Assembly: GCA_964638775.1 (NCBI GenBank)
Contig: CAZWZH010000197.1
Span: forward strand, 1 to 60,051
Direction: 5' to 3'
From: Azophilus sp964638775
GTDB taxonomy: Bacteria > Pseudomonadota > Gammaproteobacteria > Pseudomonadales > Azotimanducaceae
DNA: 60,051 nt
Notes under the pieces: generated by a model
Databases searched by the model: none
What the model was told of the DNA's origin: nothing
What the model saw: the letters and a program-made list of their open reading frames with translations, nothing else
Translations under genes and position numbers: made by a program
Shown here: positions 43,620-53,798 of the stretch, one piece after another
Position numbering within the stretch: the stretch's first letter is position 1
Layout: each line of letters opens with the position of its first letter

Positions 43620-45275
43620 TCAGGCCTTGACCAGCAGGTAAGAGCCCACGGCAGCGCTCAAAAGGCCTGCAGCGGCGCCGAGGCCTTCAACGCTCGCCTG
43701 CATGGCGGGTTCCCAGAGCAGCACCATGGCAACGGCCATCAGCGCCGCGCCCGACAGGCGGCGGCGACGGCGGCCCCGGTGCAGCCTGGCGAGAGATTCC
43801 TCGAGTTGGCGGACGCTCGCCTGCTGTTCCTTCAGCGTACTCTCCAGCCCTGATAGCTTCCGGCCGGTGTCTAGCACCAGTTCCGGTAGCCGGGGGAGCT
43901 GCTCCATGATCTCCGGCGCCCGCTCGGCGAAGCCGCGCAGCATGGCCAGCGGCCCTACGCGTTCGCGCATCCAGCCCTCCATGAAGGGCTTGGCCGTGCG
44001 CCACAGGTCCAGTTCCGGGTAGAGCTGGCGCCCGAGCCCTTCGATGTAGAGCAGTGTTTTCTGCAACAGCACGAGCTGGGGCTGAATCTCCATGTCGAAC
44101 CGGGCTGCCGTGCGAAACAGTTCCACCATGAAGTGACCGAAGGAGATCTCGCTCAGGGGCTTGGCGAAGATCGGGTCGCAGACCTCGCGGATGACCTGCT
44201 CGAACTCCCGCTGTTCGGTGCGTTGCGGAATCCAGCCGGACTCGAAGTGCAGGCTCGCAACCCGCTCGTAGTCGCGGTTGAAGAAGGCGACGAGGTTGCG
44301 CGCGAGGTAATCCTGGTCGCGCTTTTCCAGCTTGCCGATGATGGCGCAGTCGAGTGCGATGTAGCGCGGGTTCTCGGGATCCTCCACATCGACGAAGATG
44401 TTTCCGGGGTGCATGTCGGCGTGGAAAAAGTTGTGCACGAACACCTGCGTAAAGAACGTTTCCACGCCCCGGTAGGCCAGCGTCTCCATGTTCGTGCCCC
44501 GGGCGCGCAGTTCCGCCACGTCGCCGATGGGCACGCCGCCGACCCGTTCCAGCACGAGTACGTTGGGGCGCGTCAGGTCATGGTAGACCCGCGGCACGTA
44601 GAGCAATGGGGACCCGGCGAAATTGTCCCGCAACTGCTGGGTGTTGGCCGCCTCCTGCACCATGTCCAGCTCACCGAGCACCACCTTCGCGTAGTCGCTC
44701 GCCACCTCGGGCAGGTGCAGGCGGCGGCCGGCCGCGATGTGCCGGTCGATCCAGGCGGCGAGCCGGATCAGGACGTCCAGGTCATCGCGGATCACCTGTT
44801 CCAGCCCGGGCCGAACCACTTTCACCACGACCTCGTCGCCGTCGCCGAGGACGGCGCCATGCACCTGGGCGATCGACGCCGAAGCGAGCGGTTCCTCGTC
44901 GAAGCGCTCGATGCGGGCGCCGAACAGGTCGCCCAGGGCCTCCTCGACGATGGTCCGGGCCTCCGCGCCCGGGAAGGGCTGCACATGGTCCTGCAGCTTG
45001 GCGAGTTCATCGGCGAAATCGGCGGGCAGAAGGTCTCGCCGCGTGGACAGCAACTGGCCGAACTTGATGAACACCGGCCCGAGTTCCTCGAAGAACAGGC
45101 GCAGGCGCACGGCCGGCGCATCGCCCCGCGCCGGGACCCATCGGCCCGGCCAGCTATTCAGCAACAGGCGGGCCGCAAACGGCAATTCGTTTTCAAGCAG
45201 AGCATCCGCCGGAATTACCGAATCAAGCCGATGGCGCGCGGCGATGCGGGCGATCCGCAGAATCCGGCGTTTCAT
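43620..45275 (-). CDS. ubiB: Ubiquinone biosynthesis accessory kinase-like protein UbiB
   Basis: 551 residues, ABC1/ADCK ATPase family. Seen: KxGQ motif in FIKFGQLLSTRRDLLP, the Ala-rich loop LASASIAQVHGAVL, invariant Lys in VVVKVVRPG, catalytic NFFHADMHPGN and metal-binding ALDCAI. Two C-terminal membrane segments (LSGAALMAVAMVLLW, GAAAGLLSAAVGSYLLV). It supports ubiquinone synthesis, probably by extracting lipid intermediates. The start overlaps the ubiJ stop (ATGA). Confidence 0.96.
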   Translation of the reverse strand: MKRRILRIARIAARHRLDSVIPADALLENELPFAARLLLNSWPGRWVPARGDAPAVRLRLFFEELGPVFIKFGQLLSTRRDLLPADFADELAKLQDHVQPFPGAEARTIVEEALGDLFGARIERFDEEPLASASIAQVHGAVLGDGDEVVVKVVRPGLEQVIRDDLDVLIRLAAWIDRHIAAGRRLHLPEVASDYAKVVLGELDMVQEAANTQQLRDNFAGSPLLYVPRVYHDLTRPNVLVLERVGGVPIGDVAELRARGTNMETLAYRGVETFFTQVFVHNFFHADMHPGNIFVDVEDPENPRYIALDCAIIGKLEKRDQDYLARNLVAFFNRDYERVASLHFESGWIPQRTEQREFEQVIREVCDPIFAKPLSEISFGHFMVELFRTAARFDMEIQPQLVLLQKTLLYIEGLGRQLYPELDLWRTAKPFMEGWMRERVGPLAMLRGFAERAPEIMEQLPRLPELVLDTGRKLSGLESTLKEQQASVRQLEESLARLHRGRRRRRLSGAALMAVAMVLLWEPAMQASVEGLGAAAGLLSAAVGSYLLVKA

Positions 45276-45955
45276 TCCGGCGACTCATCCGAATGCGGGG
45301 CGCCGCGGCGACCAGGTCCCGGGCCATCCTCCCGTCCCGAATCCTCAGCCCGCGCATCCGGGCCCTTGTCTCCCGCAGACTCCAGCGACCCCAGCCTGGC
45401 AGCCAGGTTTTCGACTTCAGCGCGCAGACTTGCGATTTCCTCCCGCGCCTCCCCAAAGCGGTCGCGGTTTACGAACGGCGGCCCGCTCGACACCTGGCGC
45501 CATGCCCTTGCGGCACCTTCCGCCACCGAACCGATTACCGCGCCCGCCAGCTCCGCGGCACCGAGAAGATCATCTCCACGCAACGGCATGGGCAGACCCC
45601 GTGGCGCCAACGCCCGGAACAGCCCGGCCAGGTCGGCAGGTACGGCCGCATCGCCGTCGATTTCAACCCGTTCCGCCGCGCTGCCGTCCGGCACCGCAAA
45701 CCAGGCGACAAGGTCCTGGAACCTGCCCTTGACCAGCGCGTCCGGTGAATCGACCAGCCCCGGGAGCACCTCGATCTGCGCATCGCTGACACGAACCGAA
45801 AACACCTGGGCAGGATCCGAGCTTTCCACCTGTACCGAGCGCCCTTCCAGCGCGGCCAGGCGCTCCCGGCTGCCCTTGTCCAGGCGCAGCGTCGCATTGG
45901 CCGCCGACTCCGCCATCCGGGCGAACAGGGACTCAAGATCGGAACCGAGGCTCAT
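45272..45955 (-). CDS. ubiJ: Ubiquinone biosynthesis accessory factor UbiJ
   Basis: 227 residues with an SCP2 lipid-binding domain (FSVRVSDAQIEVLPG, DALVKGRFQDLVAWF) and a C-terminal coiled coil (GEAREEIASLRAEVENLAARLGSLES). Scaffolds the Ubi hydroxylase/methylase complex and binds the hydrophobic intermediates. It starts one base after the ubiE stop. The N-terminus of the longer open frame belongs to ubiE in another frame. Confidence 0.92.
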   Translation of the reverse strand: MSLGSDLESLFARMAESAANATLRLDKGSRERLAALEGRSVQVESSDPAQVFSVRVSDAQIEVLPGLVDSPDALVKGRFQDLVAWFAVPDGSAAERVEIDGDAAVPADLAGLFRALAPRGLPMPLRGDDLLGAAELAGAVIGSVAEGAARAWRQVSSGPPFVNRDRFGEAREEIASLRAEVENLAARLGSLESAGDKGPDARAEDSGREDGPGPGRRGAPHSDESPE

Positions 45956-45956
45956 A

Positions 45957-46700
45957 TCAACCCACTCCCCGGTGAATGGCCACAACGCCGCCCAGCAGGT
46001 TGTGGAACTCCACATCGTCGAATCGGGCATCTTCCATCATCAGCTTCAGCGCCTCCTGGGAAGGATGCCGGCGAATCGACTCCACGAGATACCGGTAGCT
46101 GCCGCCGTCGCCGGCGACCAGCCGCCCGACGGCCGGCCAGACGCTCTGCCATCCCGCGGACAGCCCTTCGAGCACCGGGTTGACCGGCTTCGAAAACTCC
46201 AGCACCAGCAGCACGCCACCGGGCCTGAGCACTCGCTTTATCTCTCCCAGCGCCGCCTGCTTGTCGGTGAAGTTGCGCAGGCCGAAGCCGACCAGCGCGC
46301 AATCGAAGCGGTCTGCGGCGAAGGGCAACGCCTCCGCCTCCGCCCGACAGTACTGTACCCCCGCCATTCCGGAATCGATCAGACGGTCCCGCCCCGCCGC
46401 GAGCATGGACGCGTTGATATCGGCAAGCACCACAGCGCCCCGCTCACCCACCAGCGCCGCCGCCAGCCGGGCAAGGTCTCCGGTACCGCCGGCAAGATCG
46501 AGCACCCGCTGGCCCTCGCGCAGCCCCGCCATTTCCACCATCAGCCGCTTAAACAGCCGGTGACTGCCCAACGACATCAGATCGTTCATCAGGTCGTAGC
46601 GATGCGCCACGGAGTCGAACACACCCTTCACCAGGCGGGTTTTCTCCTCCGGACTCACCTTGCGGTCGCCGAAGCCGGCGCTGTGTTCCGCGTCGCTCAT
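45957..46700 (-). CDS. ubiE: Ubiquinone/menaquinone C-methyltransferase UbiE
   Basis: 247 residues, SAM-dependent: FDSVAHRYDLMNDLMSLG (UbiE signature 1), RVLDLAGGTGDLA (SAM motif), RNFTDKQAALGEIKRVLRPGG (signature 2) and the aromatic SYRYLVESIRRHPSQEALKLMM stretch. Methylates the quinone ring. I used the ATG followed by SDAEHSAGFGDR; a TTG ten codons earlier is weaker. First gene of the ubiEJB unit. Confidence 0.96.
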   Translation of the reverse strand: MSDAEHSAGFGDRKVSPEEKTRLVKGVFDSVAHRYDLMNDLMSLGSHRLFKRLMVEMAGLREGQRVLDLAGGTGDLARLAAALVGERGAVVLADINASMLAAGRDRLIDSGMAGVQYCRAEAEALPFAADRFDCALVGFGLRNFTDKQAALGEIKRVLRPGGVLLVLEFSKPVNPVLEGLSAGWQSVWPAVGRLVAGDGGSYRYLVESIRRHPSQEALKLMMEDARFDDVEFHNLLGGVVAIHRGVG

Positions 46701-47026
46701 GGGCCGGAGTTTACTCCCCTTGATCGCCAATGCTCACCTGCCCCGGAAGCCCGGATTCCGAATTGATACGAGACGGACACACAGTGCCGGGACGCGGAGG
46801 CGCAGGTAACAACGCCGAATCTCGGGAAAGAGTTCGTATGCGGCGCTTCCCTTTCGGCGCGTTAAGCTCGTCCGAAAGCCTCGAATACAGCAGAGTGCCT
46901 TGCGTACAGCAAGAAAAGAGGCCGTGCGCCGAAAGGGAAGCGCCGTATGCGAACTCGCTGGTGAGGCTGACGACGTTATGTCAAGTTATTTTCTCTTTAA
47001 AATCAAAATGTTGTACGTTTTGGAAG
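46701..47026. other. Intergenic region holding a long hairpin; no gene
   Basis: No coding sequence is supported between ubiE and the DUF971 gene, both on the minus strand. It must hold the ubiE promoter. It contains the long stem-loop listed separately, and an AT-rich tail (about 46980-47020) that contrasts with the flanks. Confidence 0.6.
46830..46956 (+). repeat. Long stem-loop, possible structured RNA or mobile palindrome
   Basis: Two 31-base arms (46830-46860 and 46926-46956) pair at all positions: 29 Watson-Crick and two pairs that are G-U wobbles only if the plus strand is transcribed. Two more G-U pairs extend the stem inward. The loop contains nested stems GCCTC/GAGGC (46878-46882 with 46918-46922) and CTTGC/GCAAG (46899-46903 with 46909-46913). 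A structured RNA, a REP/MITE-like element, or a strong processing site are all possible. Confidence 0.7.
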
Positions 47027-47410
47027 TCAGCTCTTTCCGGGAGTGAAATGGCCCACTGGGATGGCGGGCAGGCGGGAGGCGTTGGCGGCCTTTAGATCAG
47101 CCAGGTAGTCCTGCCAGTACCGGTCGCGATGATCGGCGAGGTCCTTGAGGTAGTCCCAGGCATAGATGCCGGTGTCGTGGCCGTCGTCGAAGGTGAGGCG
47201 TACGCCGTAATTGCCGACGGGTTCGATGGCCGTGATGGCCACCTGCTTCTTGCCTGTCTGCAGGCGTTTCTGCTCGGGGCTGTGGCCGCGCACCTCCGCC
47301 GAGGGCGAATACACCCTCAGGAGCTCGGCGGAAAGTTCCGAATGGGCTGGGCCGTACTCCAGCATCAGGGTCTTGCTGCGCTTGCGGTAGGTAATGTTGG
47401 AAGGACGCAT
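47027..47410 (-). CDS. DUF971 / gamma-butyrobetaine-hydroxylase-like N-terminal domain protein
   Basis: 127 residues: RSKTLMLEYGPAHSELSAELLRVYSPSAEVRGHSPEQ, then VAITAIEPVGNYGVRLTFDDGHDTGIYAWDYL, the conserved DUF971 block. Small soluble protein; its role is unknown, with proposed links to iron-sulfur or ubiquinone steps. Located between hslU and ubiE as in many gammaproteobacteria. The chosen Met fits the domain start; a longer frame runs upstream into hslU. Confidence 0.88.
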   Translation of the reverse strand: MRPSNITYRKRSKTLMLEYGPAHSELSAELLRVYSPSAEVRGHSPEQKRLQTGKKQVAITAIEPVGNYGVRLTFDDGHDTGIYAWDYLKDLADHRDRYWQDYLADLKAANASRLPAIPVGHFTPGKS

Positions 47411-47439
47411 GACATTGCCCGCCTTGGCGGATGGTTCCC

Positions 47440-48786
47440 TCAAAGGATATATCGGGACAGGTCCTGATCTTCGACCAGGGCCTCCAGGTGCTTGTCGACA
47501 TAGGCGGCGTCGATGCACACCGGCGCGTCATGGGTATCGCCGGCGGAGAACGACACTTCGTCAAGCAGCCGTTCCATCACCGTATGCAGCCGCCGGGCGC
47601 CGATGTTCTCGGTATTCTCGTTGACCTGGCAGGCGAGCTGGGCGATGCGTTCCAGCCCGTCCGTCGTGAACTCGATGGCCAGGCTTTCCGTTCCCAGGAG
47701 CGCCTGGTACTGCTCGGTGAGCGAGGCATCCGGCTCCACCAGGATGCGCTCGAAATCCTCCGCGGTGAGCGCTTGAAGCTCCACCCGGATCGGCAACCGG
47801 CCCTGCAGTTCGGGAATCAGGTCCGAGGGCTTGGAGACATGGAAGGCGCCCGAGGCGATGAACAGGATGTGATCGGTTCTGATCATGCCGTACTTGGTGG
47901 ATATCGTGCAGCCTTCGATGAGCGGCAGGAGGTCGCGTTGCACGCCCTCCCGGGATACATCGGCGCCCACCGCGTTGCTGCGCTTGGCCACCTTGTCGAT
48001 CTCGTCGAGGAAGACGATGCCGGTCTGCTCCACCGCCTCGAGGGCCTGGGCCTTCACCTCATCCTCGTTGATGAGCTTGGCCGCTTCCTGCTCCCTGAGG
48101 CGCCTGAAGGCATCCTTGATCTTCATGCGCATGGTGCGCTTCTTGCCGGAGCCCAGGTTGCCGATCATGCTCTGCAACTGGCTGGTCAACTCCTCCATGC
48201 CGGGCGGTGCCATGATTTCAACACCGACCGGCACCGCCTCGATCTCGATCTCCACTTCCTTGTCGTCGAGTTCCCCTTCCCGCAGTTTCTTGCGGAAAAT
48301 CTGCCGCGTTCCCGACGATTTCTGGCCGCCGTCGCCATCCGCGGTGAATCCGGCGCTGCGCGGTTCCGGCAGCAGCGCATCGAGCACGCGCTCCTCCGCC
48401 TCGTCGTCGGCGCGGTGCTGCACCTTGGCGAGCTGCGCTTCACGCAGCATCTTCACCGCCACGTCGGCCAGGTCGCGCACGATGGACTCCACGTCCCGCC
48501 CCACATAGCCCACTTCCGTGAACTTGGTCGCCTCCACCTTGATGAAGGGCGCCCCGGCGAGTTTCGCGAGGCGCCGCGCGATTTCCGTCTTGCCGACGCC
48601 GGTGGGGCCGATCATGAGGATGTTCTTCGGGGTGATCTCCTCGCGCATCTCCTGTTCGAGCTGCATCCGCCGCCAGCGGTTGCGCAGTGCAATGGCCACC
48701 GCTCGCTTGGCCGCATCCTGGCCGATGATGTGCTTGTCGAGTTCGTGGACGATCTCGCGCGGCGTCATGACCGATTTCTTCTGCAT
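47440..48786 (-). CDS. hslU: ATP-dependent protease ATPase subunit HslU
   Basis: 448 residues, AAA+ unfoldase that feeds HslV. Seen: REIVHELDKHIIGQDAAKRAVAIAL, Walker A GPTGVGKTEIARRLA, pore loop GYVGRDVES, Walker B GIVFLDEIDKVA, and the C-terminal tail DLSRYIL, which inserts into HslV to activate it. Separated from hslV by 17 bases. An alternative ATG six codons in is possible. Confidence 0.97.
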   Translation of the reverse strand: MQKKSVMTPREIVHELDKHIIGQDAAKRAVAIALRNRWRRMQLEQEMREEITPKNILMIGPTGVGKTEIARRLAKLAGAPFIKVEATKFTEVGYVGRDVESIVRDLADVAVKMLREAQLAKVQHRADDEAEERVLDALLPEPRSAGFTADGDGGQKSSGTRQIFRKKLREGELDDKEVEIEIEAVPVGVEIMAPPGMEELTSQLQSMIGNLGSGKKRTMRMKIKDAFRRLREQEAAKLINEDEVKAQALEAVEQTGIVFLDEIDKVAKRSNAVGADVSREGVQRDLLPLIEGCTISTKYGMIRTDHILFIASGAFHVSKPSDLIPELQGRLPIRVELQALTAEDFERILVEPDASLTEQYQALLGTESLAIEFTTDGLERIAQLACQVNENTENIGARRLHTVMERLLDEVSFSAGDTHDAPVCIDAAYVDKHLEALVEDQDLSRYIL

Positions 48787-48803
48787 GTCGATTCGCCCGT
48801 CGG

Positions 48804-49346
48804 TCAGCCCGCGGCCAGGCTTTCGATGGTGCGGCTGTGGTTGGTGTAGATGCAGATGTCGGCGGCGATGCCGAGCGCCTTCTCCACCACTTCGACCGCG
48901 CCGAGGTCGGTATTGTCGACCAGCGCCCTGGCCGCGGCCTGGGCGTAGGGCCCGCCGGAACCGATGGCGATGACGCCCGACTCCGGCTCGATCACATCGC
49001 CCGTGCCGCTGATCATCAGGGTCATGCCGCCGTCCGCCACGATGAGCATGGCTTCCAGGCGGCGCAGCACCCGGTCCGAGCGCCAGTCTTTCGCGAGTTC
49101 CACCGATGCGCGCATTAGATTGCCGGAATACTTGTCCAGGGCCTGCTCGAACCGTTCGAACAGCGTGAACGCATCCGCCGTCCCGCCGGCAAATCCCGAC
49201 AGGACCTTGTCCTGGTACAGGCGCCGGACCTTGACGGCATTGCCTTTCATGACCGTGTTGCCGGCGGACACCTGGCCGTCGCCCCCCAGGGCGACGCAGC
49301 CGTCACGCCGTACGCACAGAACGGTGGTGCCGTGAATCGGTTCCAT
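48804..49346 (-). CDS. hslV: ATP-dependent protease subunit HslV
   Basis: 180 residues, threonine protease with the proteasome beta fold. After a six-residue propeptide MEPIHG come the catalytic Thr-Thr (TTVLCVRRDG) and then GGDGQVSAGNTVMKGNAVKVRR with the general-base Lys, and GSGGPYAQAAARAL. Forms double rings capped by HslU. Lies 41 bases after the SPOR-domain gene, the usual ftsN-hslVU neighbourhood. Confidence 0.97.
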   Translation of the reverse strand: MEPIHGTTVLCVRRDGCVALGGDGQVSAGNTVMKGNAVKVRRLYQDKVLSGFAGGTADAFTLFERFEQALDKYSGNLMRASVELAKDWRSDRVLRRLEAMLIVADGGMTLMISGTGDVIEPESGVIAIGSGGPYAQAAARALVDNTDLGAVEVVEKALGIAADICIYTNHSRTIESLAAG

Positions 49347-49387
49347 GACGGGCGATAGTGGTGGCAGTGCGGGGCACTTTCAAGGTA

Positions 49388-49978
49388 TCAGCCGGGATTG
49401 ATGCGCATGGGGGACAGGTTCTGGTCGCGCAGGCGGGCCATGATGCTGCCCGCCCTCTCCGCCGAGTCGATCGGCCCGACGGTGACCCGGTGCCAGGTGC
49501 CGTCTCCGAGCTCGACCTGGCCGAGGCTGGCCGGCAGGCCCTGCAGAAGCAGCCGCGCACGGAGTTGATCGGCGTCGCCGGCATCGCGGAACGAGGCGGC
49601 CTGAATGTAAATCTCGGTGATTCGAACTGGGGCGGCCTGCGCGGGCGCCGGTTGCCCCTGGCCGGCGGCTGTCGGCGCCGGCTCCGTACCGGACAATGGA
49701 GGCTCTTCGTTCCTCCTCGAACCCGGGGTGCCGTATGACTCCGGGTCGACCGGCACCGGTTCCCGCAGGAGTTCCGGAAATTCGAAGACGACTTCGAGAT
49801 CATCCTGGCCCGGCGCAACCTCGGGCAACCTTGCGAACTGTTCGGAGACGAATCCCGGGGCGAGCAGCGCAAGGGCAATGGCGCCTGCGCCGAGGATCGC
49901 TCCGGTGAAAAAGCTGGGCCCGTGCAGCCCCCGGCGCTTCTTCGATGGTCTCCTGCTCGTGCTGCGCTTGGCGGCCAC
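49388..49978 (-). CDS. SPOR-domain membrane protein, FtsN-like
   Basis: 196 residues: basic cytosolic N-terminus (AAKRSTSRRPSKKRRG), membrane segment (FFTGAILGAGAIALALLAPG), a Pro/Gln/Ala-rich linker and a C-terminal SPOR domain (IYIQAASFRDAGDADQLRARLLLQG, WHRVTVGPIDSAERAGSIMARL). SPOR domains bind glycan strands lacking stem peptides at the septum; by position upstream of hslVU it is likely the FtsN of this organism. The expected upstream argS gene is not present; a carboxylase operon diverges from here instead. Confidence 0.88.
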   Translation of the reverse strand: MAAKRSTSRRPSKKRRGLHGPSFFTGAILGAGAIALALLAPGFVSEQFARLPEVAPGQDDLEVVFEFPELLREPVPVDPESYGTPGSRRNEEPPLSGTEPAPTAAGQGQPAPAQAAPVRITEIYIQAASFRDAGDADQLRARLLLQGLPASLGQVELGDGTWHRVTVGPIDSAERAGSIMARLRDQNLSPMRINPG

Positions 49979-50224
49979 GCGTTCCTCGGGCTTTCCCTTT
50001 CCGGCCTATTGCTGCCTGGCTTCCACGGTCGACGCCGCGCCCGGGTTCGCGGCACGCGCCCGGGGAACTCTGCCGCCGTCCGACATAAGTTTAACCCCGT
50101 TCGCGCCCCGCGGCAGACTTCGTCCGTCCAGAGCAGGGCATGCCCGGAACCGGGAGGTCGGGCAATCTCGGAATTCCGGGAAACTCATGGGACAGAAGAC
50201 CGGTTCGATACGTACAATCCCCGC

Positions 50225-51835
<1,611 letters not shown>

Positions 51836-51842
51836 TTTTACT

Positions 51843-53777
51843 GTGACCATTCGCACCCTGCTCGTCGCCAACCGGGGCGAGATCGCCTGCCGGGTTATCG
51901 CCACGGCCAGGCGGCTGGGATTACACACCGTGGCCGTCTACTCCGATGCCGATGCGGGCGCATTGCATGTCCGGCGCGCCGACAGCGCCTGCCGTATCGG
52001 CCCGGCGCCCGCCGTGGAGAGCTATCTGGATATCGATGCCGTGCTTGCCGCGGCGAAGCAAGCCGGGGCGGATGCGATTCATCCCGGTTACGGTTTTCTG
52101 AGCGAAAACGCCGATTTCGCGGATGCCTGCGCCAGAGCGGGGGTCGCCTTCGTCGGCCCGTCCAGCGCCGCCATCCGCGCCATGGGTTCCAAGGTGGAGG
52201 CCAAGCGACTGGTCGCCGCGGCCGGCACGCCGGTGGTTCCCGGATACCAGGACGACGACCAGGACGACGCCGTCCTCGCGGCGGCCGCCCGCGAGACAGG
52301 GTTCCCGCTGTTGATCAAGGCTTCCGCCGGAGGCGGGGGCAAGGGCATGCGGCTGGTCGAGGCGCCGGAAGCGTTCGCCGCCGCCCTGGAAGGAGCGCGG
52401 CGTGAAGCCGCCGCCGCCTTCGCGGACGAGAAGATGCTGCTGGAACGCTACCTGGTGAATCCGAAACACCTGGAGGTGCAGATCCTGGCCGATACGCACG
52501 GCAACACCGTCGGCGTTTTCGAACGGGACTGCTCCGTGCAGCGCCGTCACCAGAAGGTCATCGAGGAGGCGCCGGGCCCGACGGTGGGCGAACCCCTGCG
52601 CGCGCGGCTGCTCGAAGCGGCGGTAAATGCCGCGAAAGCCATCGGTTACACGGGTGCGGGTACGGTCGAGTTCATTGCCGAAGGCCGGGGAGACGACACC
52701 GCCTTCTACTTCATGGAGATGAATACCCGCCTGCAGGTGGAGCACCCCGTCACCGAGGCCATAACCGGTCTCGATCTCGTGGAATGGCAGTTGCGCATCG
52801 CTGCCGGCGAAGCGCTCGAGATCGAACCCGAAGCCAACGGCCACGCCATCGAGGCGCGCCTGTACGCCGAGAGTCCGGCACGGGGTTTCCTGCCCTCCGC
52901 GGGAAGGTTGCTGAGACTGCGCTTTCCCGACAACGTGCGGGTCGACACCGGTGTGGACGAGGGGGATTCCGTGCCGGTGCACTACGACCCGATGGTGGCG
53001 AAGCTGATTGCCCATGGGCCATCCCGGGAAGCGGCGCGCCGTGATCTCATCGAAGCCCTGGAAAAGACCGAGATAGCCGGCATCGAGCACAACGCCGGGT
53101 ACCTGCGCAACCTGCTCGCCCACCCCGAATTCGTGGCCGGAGACTACGGCACCCATCTTGCCGACAACATCCACGAGGCAGTGACCCCCGGGCTCAGCGA
53201 GGTGCACTGGGCACTGGGCGCGCTGGCCGCAATTCCGAGAGGCGCCGGTCCCTGGTTCCGGGCCGACGGCTGGCGGGTCAATCAGCCCGCACGCATCGAG
53301 CTGCGCCTGAGGCAGGGCGGCTCGTCGCAGACGATTCGGTTTCATTCCGGACGGGTTCTGGTCCGCGATGCCTCCTTCAGCGTGGAAGAGCTGAGCTCCG
53401 GCGCCGATTCTCTCGTCGTTCGCCTGAACGGCCGTCTGCACGCGGCGGGCCTGTTTCTGGACGGCAGCGACATCCACCTCATGCTCGACGGTGAAACCTA
53501 TCTCTTTGAATGCGAACAGGACGCGACGGCAGGCTTGGCGGATCGCCTTGACGGCGCCGACCGTATCGTCTCACCGATGCCCGGACAGGTGATCAGCCTG
53601 GCTGTTGCCGTGGGCGATGAGGTGAAGGCCGGCGACGTGCTGGCAGTCATCGAGGCCATGAAGATGGAGCACACCATCGTTGCGCCCTGCGCCGGCGAGG
53701 TGACCGCGGTTCACTGCGCCGCGGGCCAGCGTGTCGACGAACACACCAGATTGCTGGAACTCGAACCGCGGCAATAG
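51843..53777 (+). CDS. Acyl-CoA carboxylase, biotin carboxylase/biotin carrier subunit
   Basis: 644 residues. Biotin-carboxylase N-terminal domain (TLLVANRGEIACRVIATARR), ATP-grasp with KASAGGGGKGMRLV, FMEMNTRLQVEHPVTE and GHAIEARLYAE, then a spacer domain, and a C-terminal biotinyl domain with EAMKMEH as the biotinylation Lys site. Partner of the preceding carboxyltransferase gene, seven bases upstream. GTG start, since nothing upstream fits. Carboxylates biotin with bicarbonate and ATP. Convergent with a serine-hydrolase lipoprotein gene. Confidence 0.92.
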   Translation: MTIRTLLVANRGEIACRVIATARRLGLHTVAVYSDADAGALHVRRADSACRIGPAPAVESYLDIDAVLAAAKQAGADAIHPGYGFLSENADFADACARAGVAFVGPSSAAIRAMGSKVEAKRLVAAAGTPVVPGYQDDDQDDAVLAAAARETGFPLLIKASAGGGGKGMRLVEAPEAFAAALEGARREAAAAFADEKMLLERYLVNPKHLEVQILADTHGNTVGVFERDCSVQRRHQKVIEEAPGPTVGEPLRARLLEAAVNAAKAIGYTGAGTVEFIAEGRGDDTAFYFMEMNTRLQVEHPVTEAITGLDLVEWQLRIAAGEALEIEPEANGHAIEARLYAESPARGFLPSAGRLLRLRFPDNVRVDTGVDEGDSVPVHYDPMVAKLIAHGPSREAARRDLIEALEKTEIAGIEHNAGYLRNLLAHPEFVAGDYGTHLADNIHEAVTPGLSEVHWALGALAAIPRGAGPWFRADGWRVNQPARIELRLRQGGSSQTIRFHSGRVLVRDASFSVEELSSGADSLVVRLNGRLHAAGLFLDGSDIHLMLDGETYLFECEQDATAGLADRLDGADRIVSPMPGQVISLAVAVGDEVKAGDVLAVIEAMKMEHTIVAPCAGEVTAVHCAAGQRVDEHTRLLELEPRQ

Positions 53778-53798
53778 CCGCAACCGGCCGGCTTTCCG

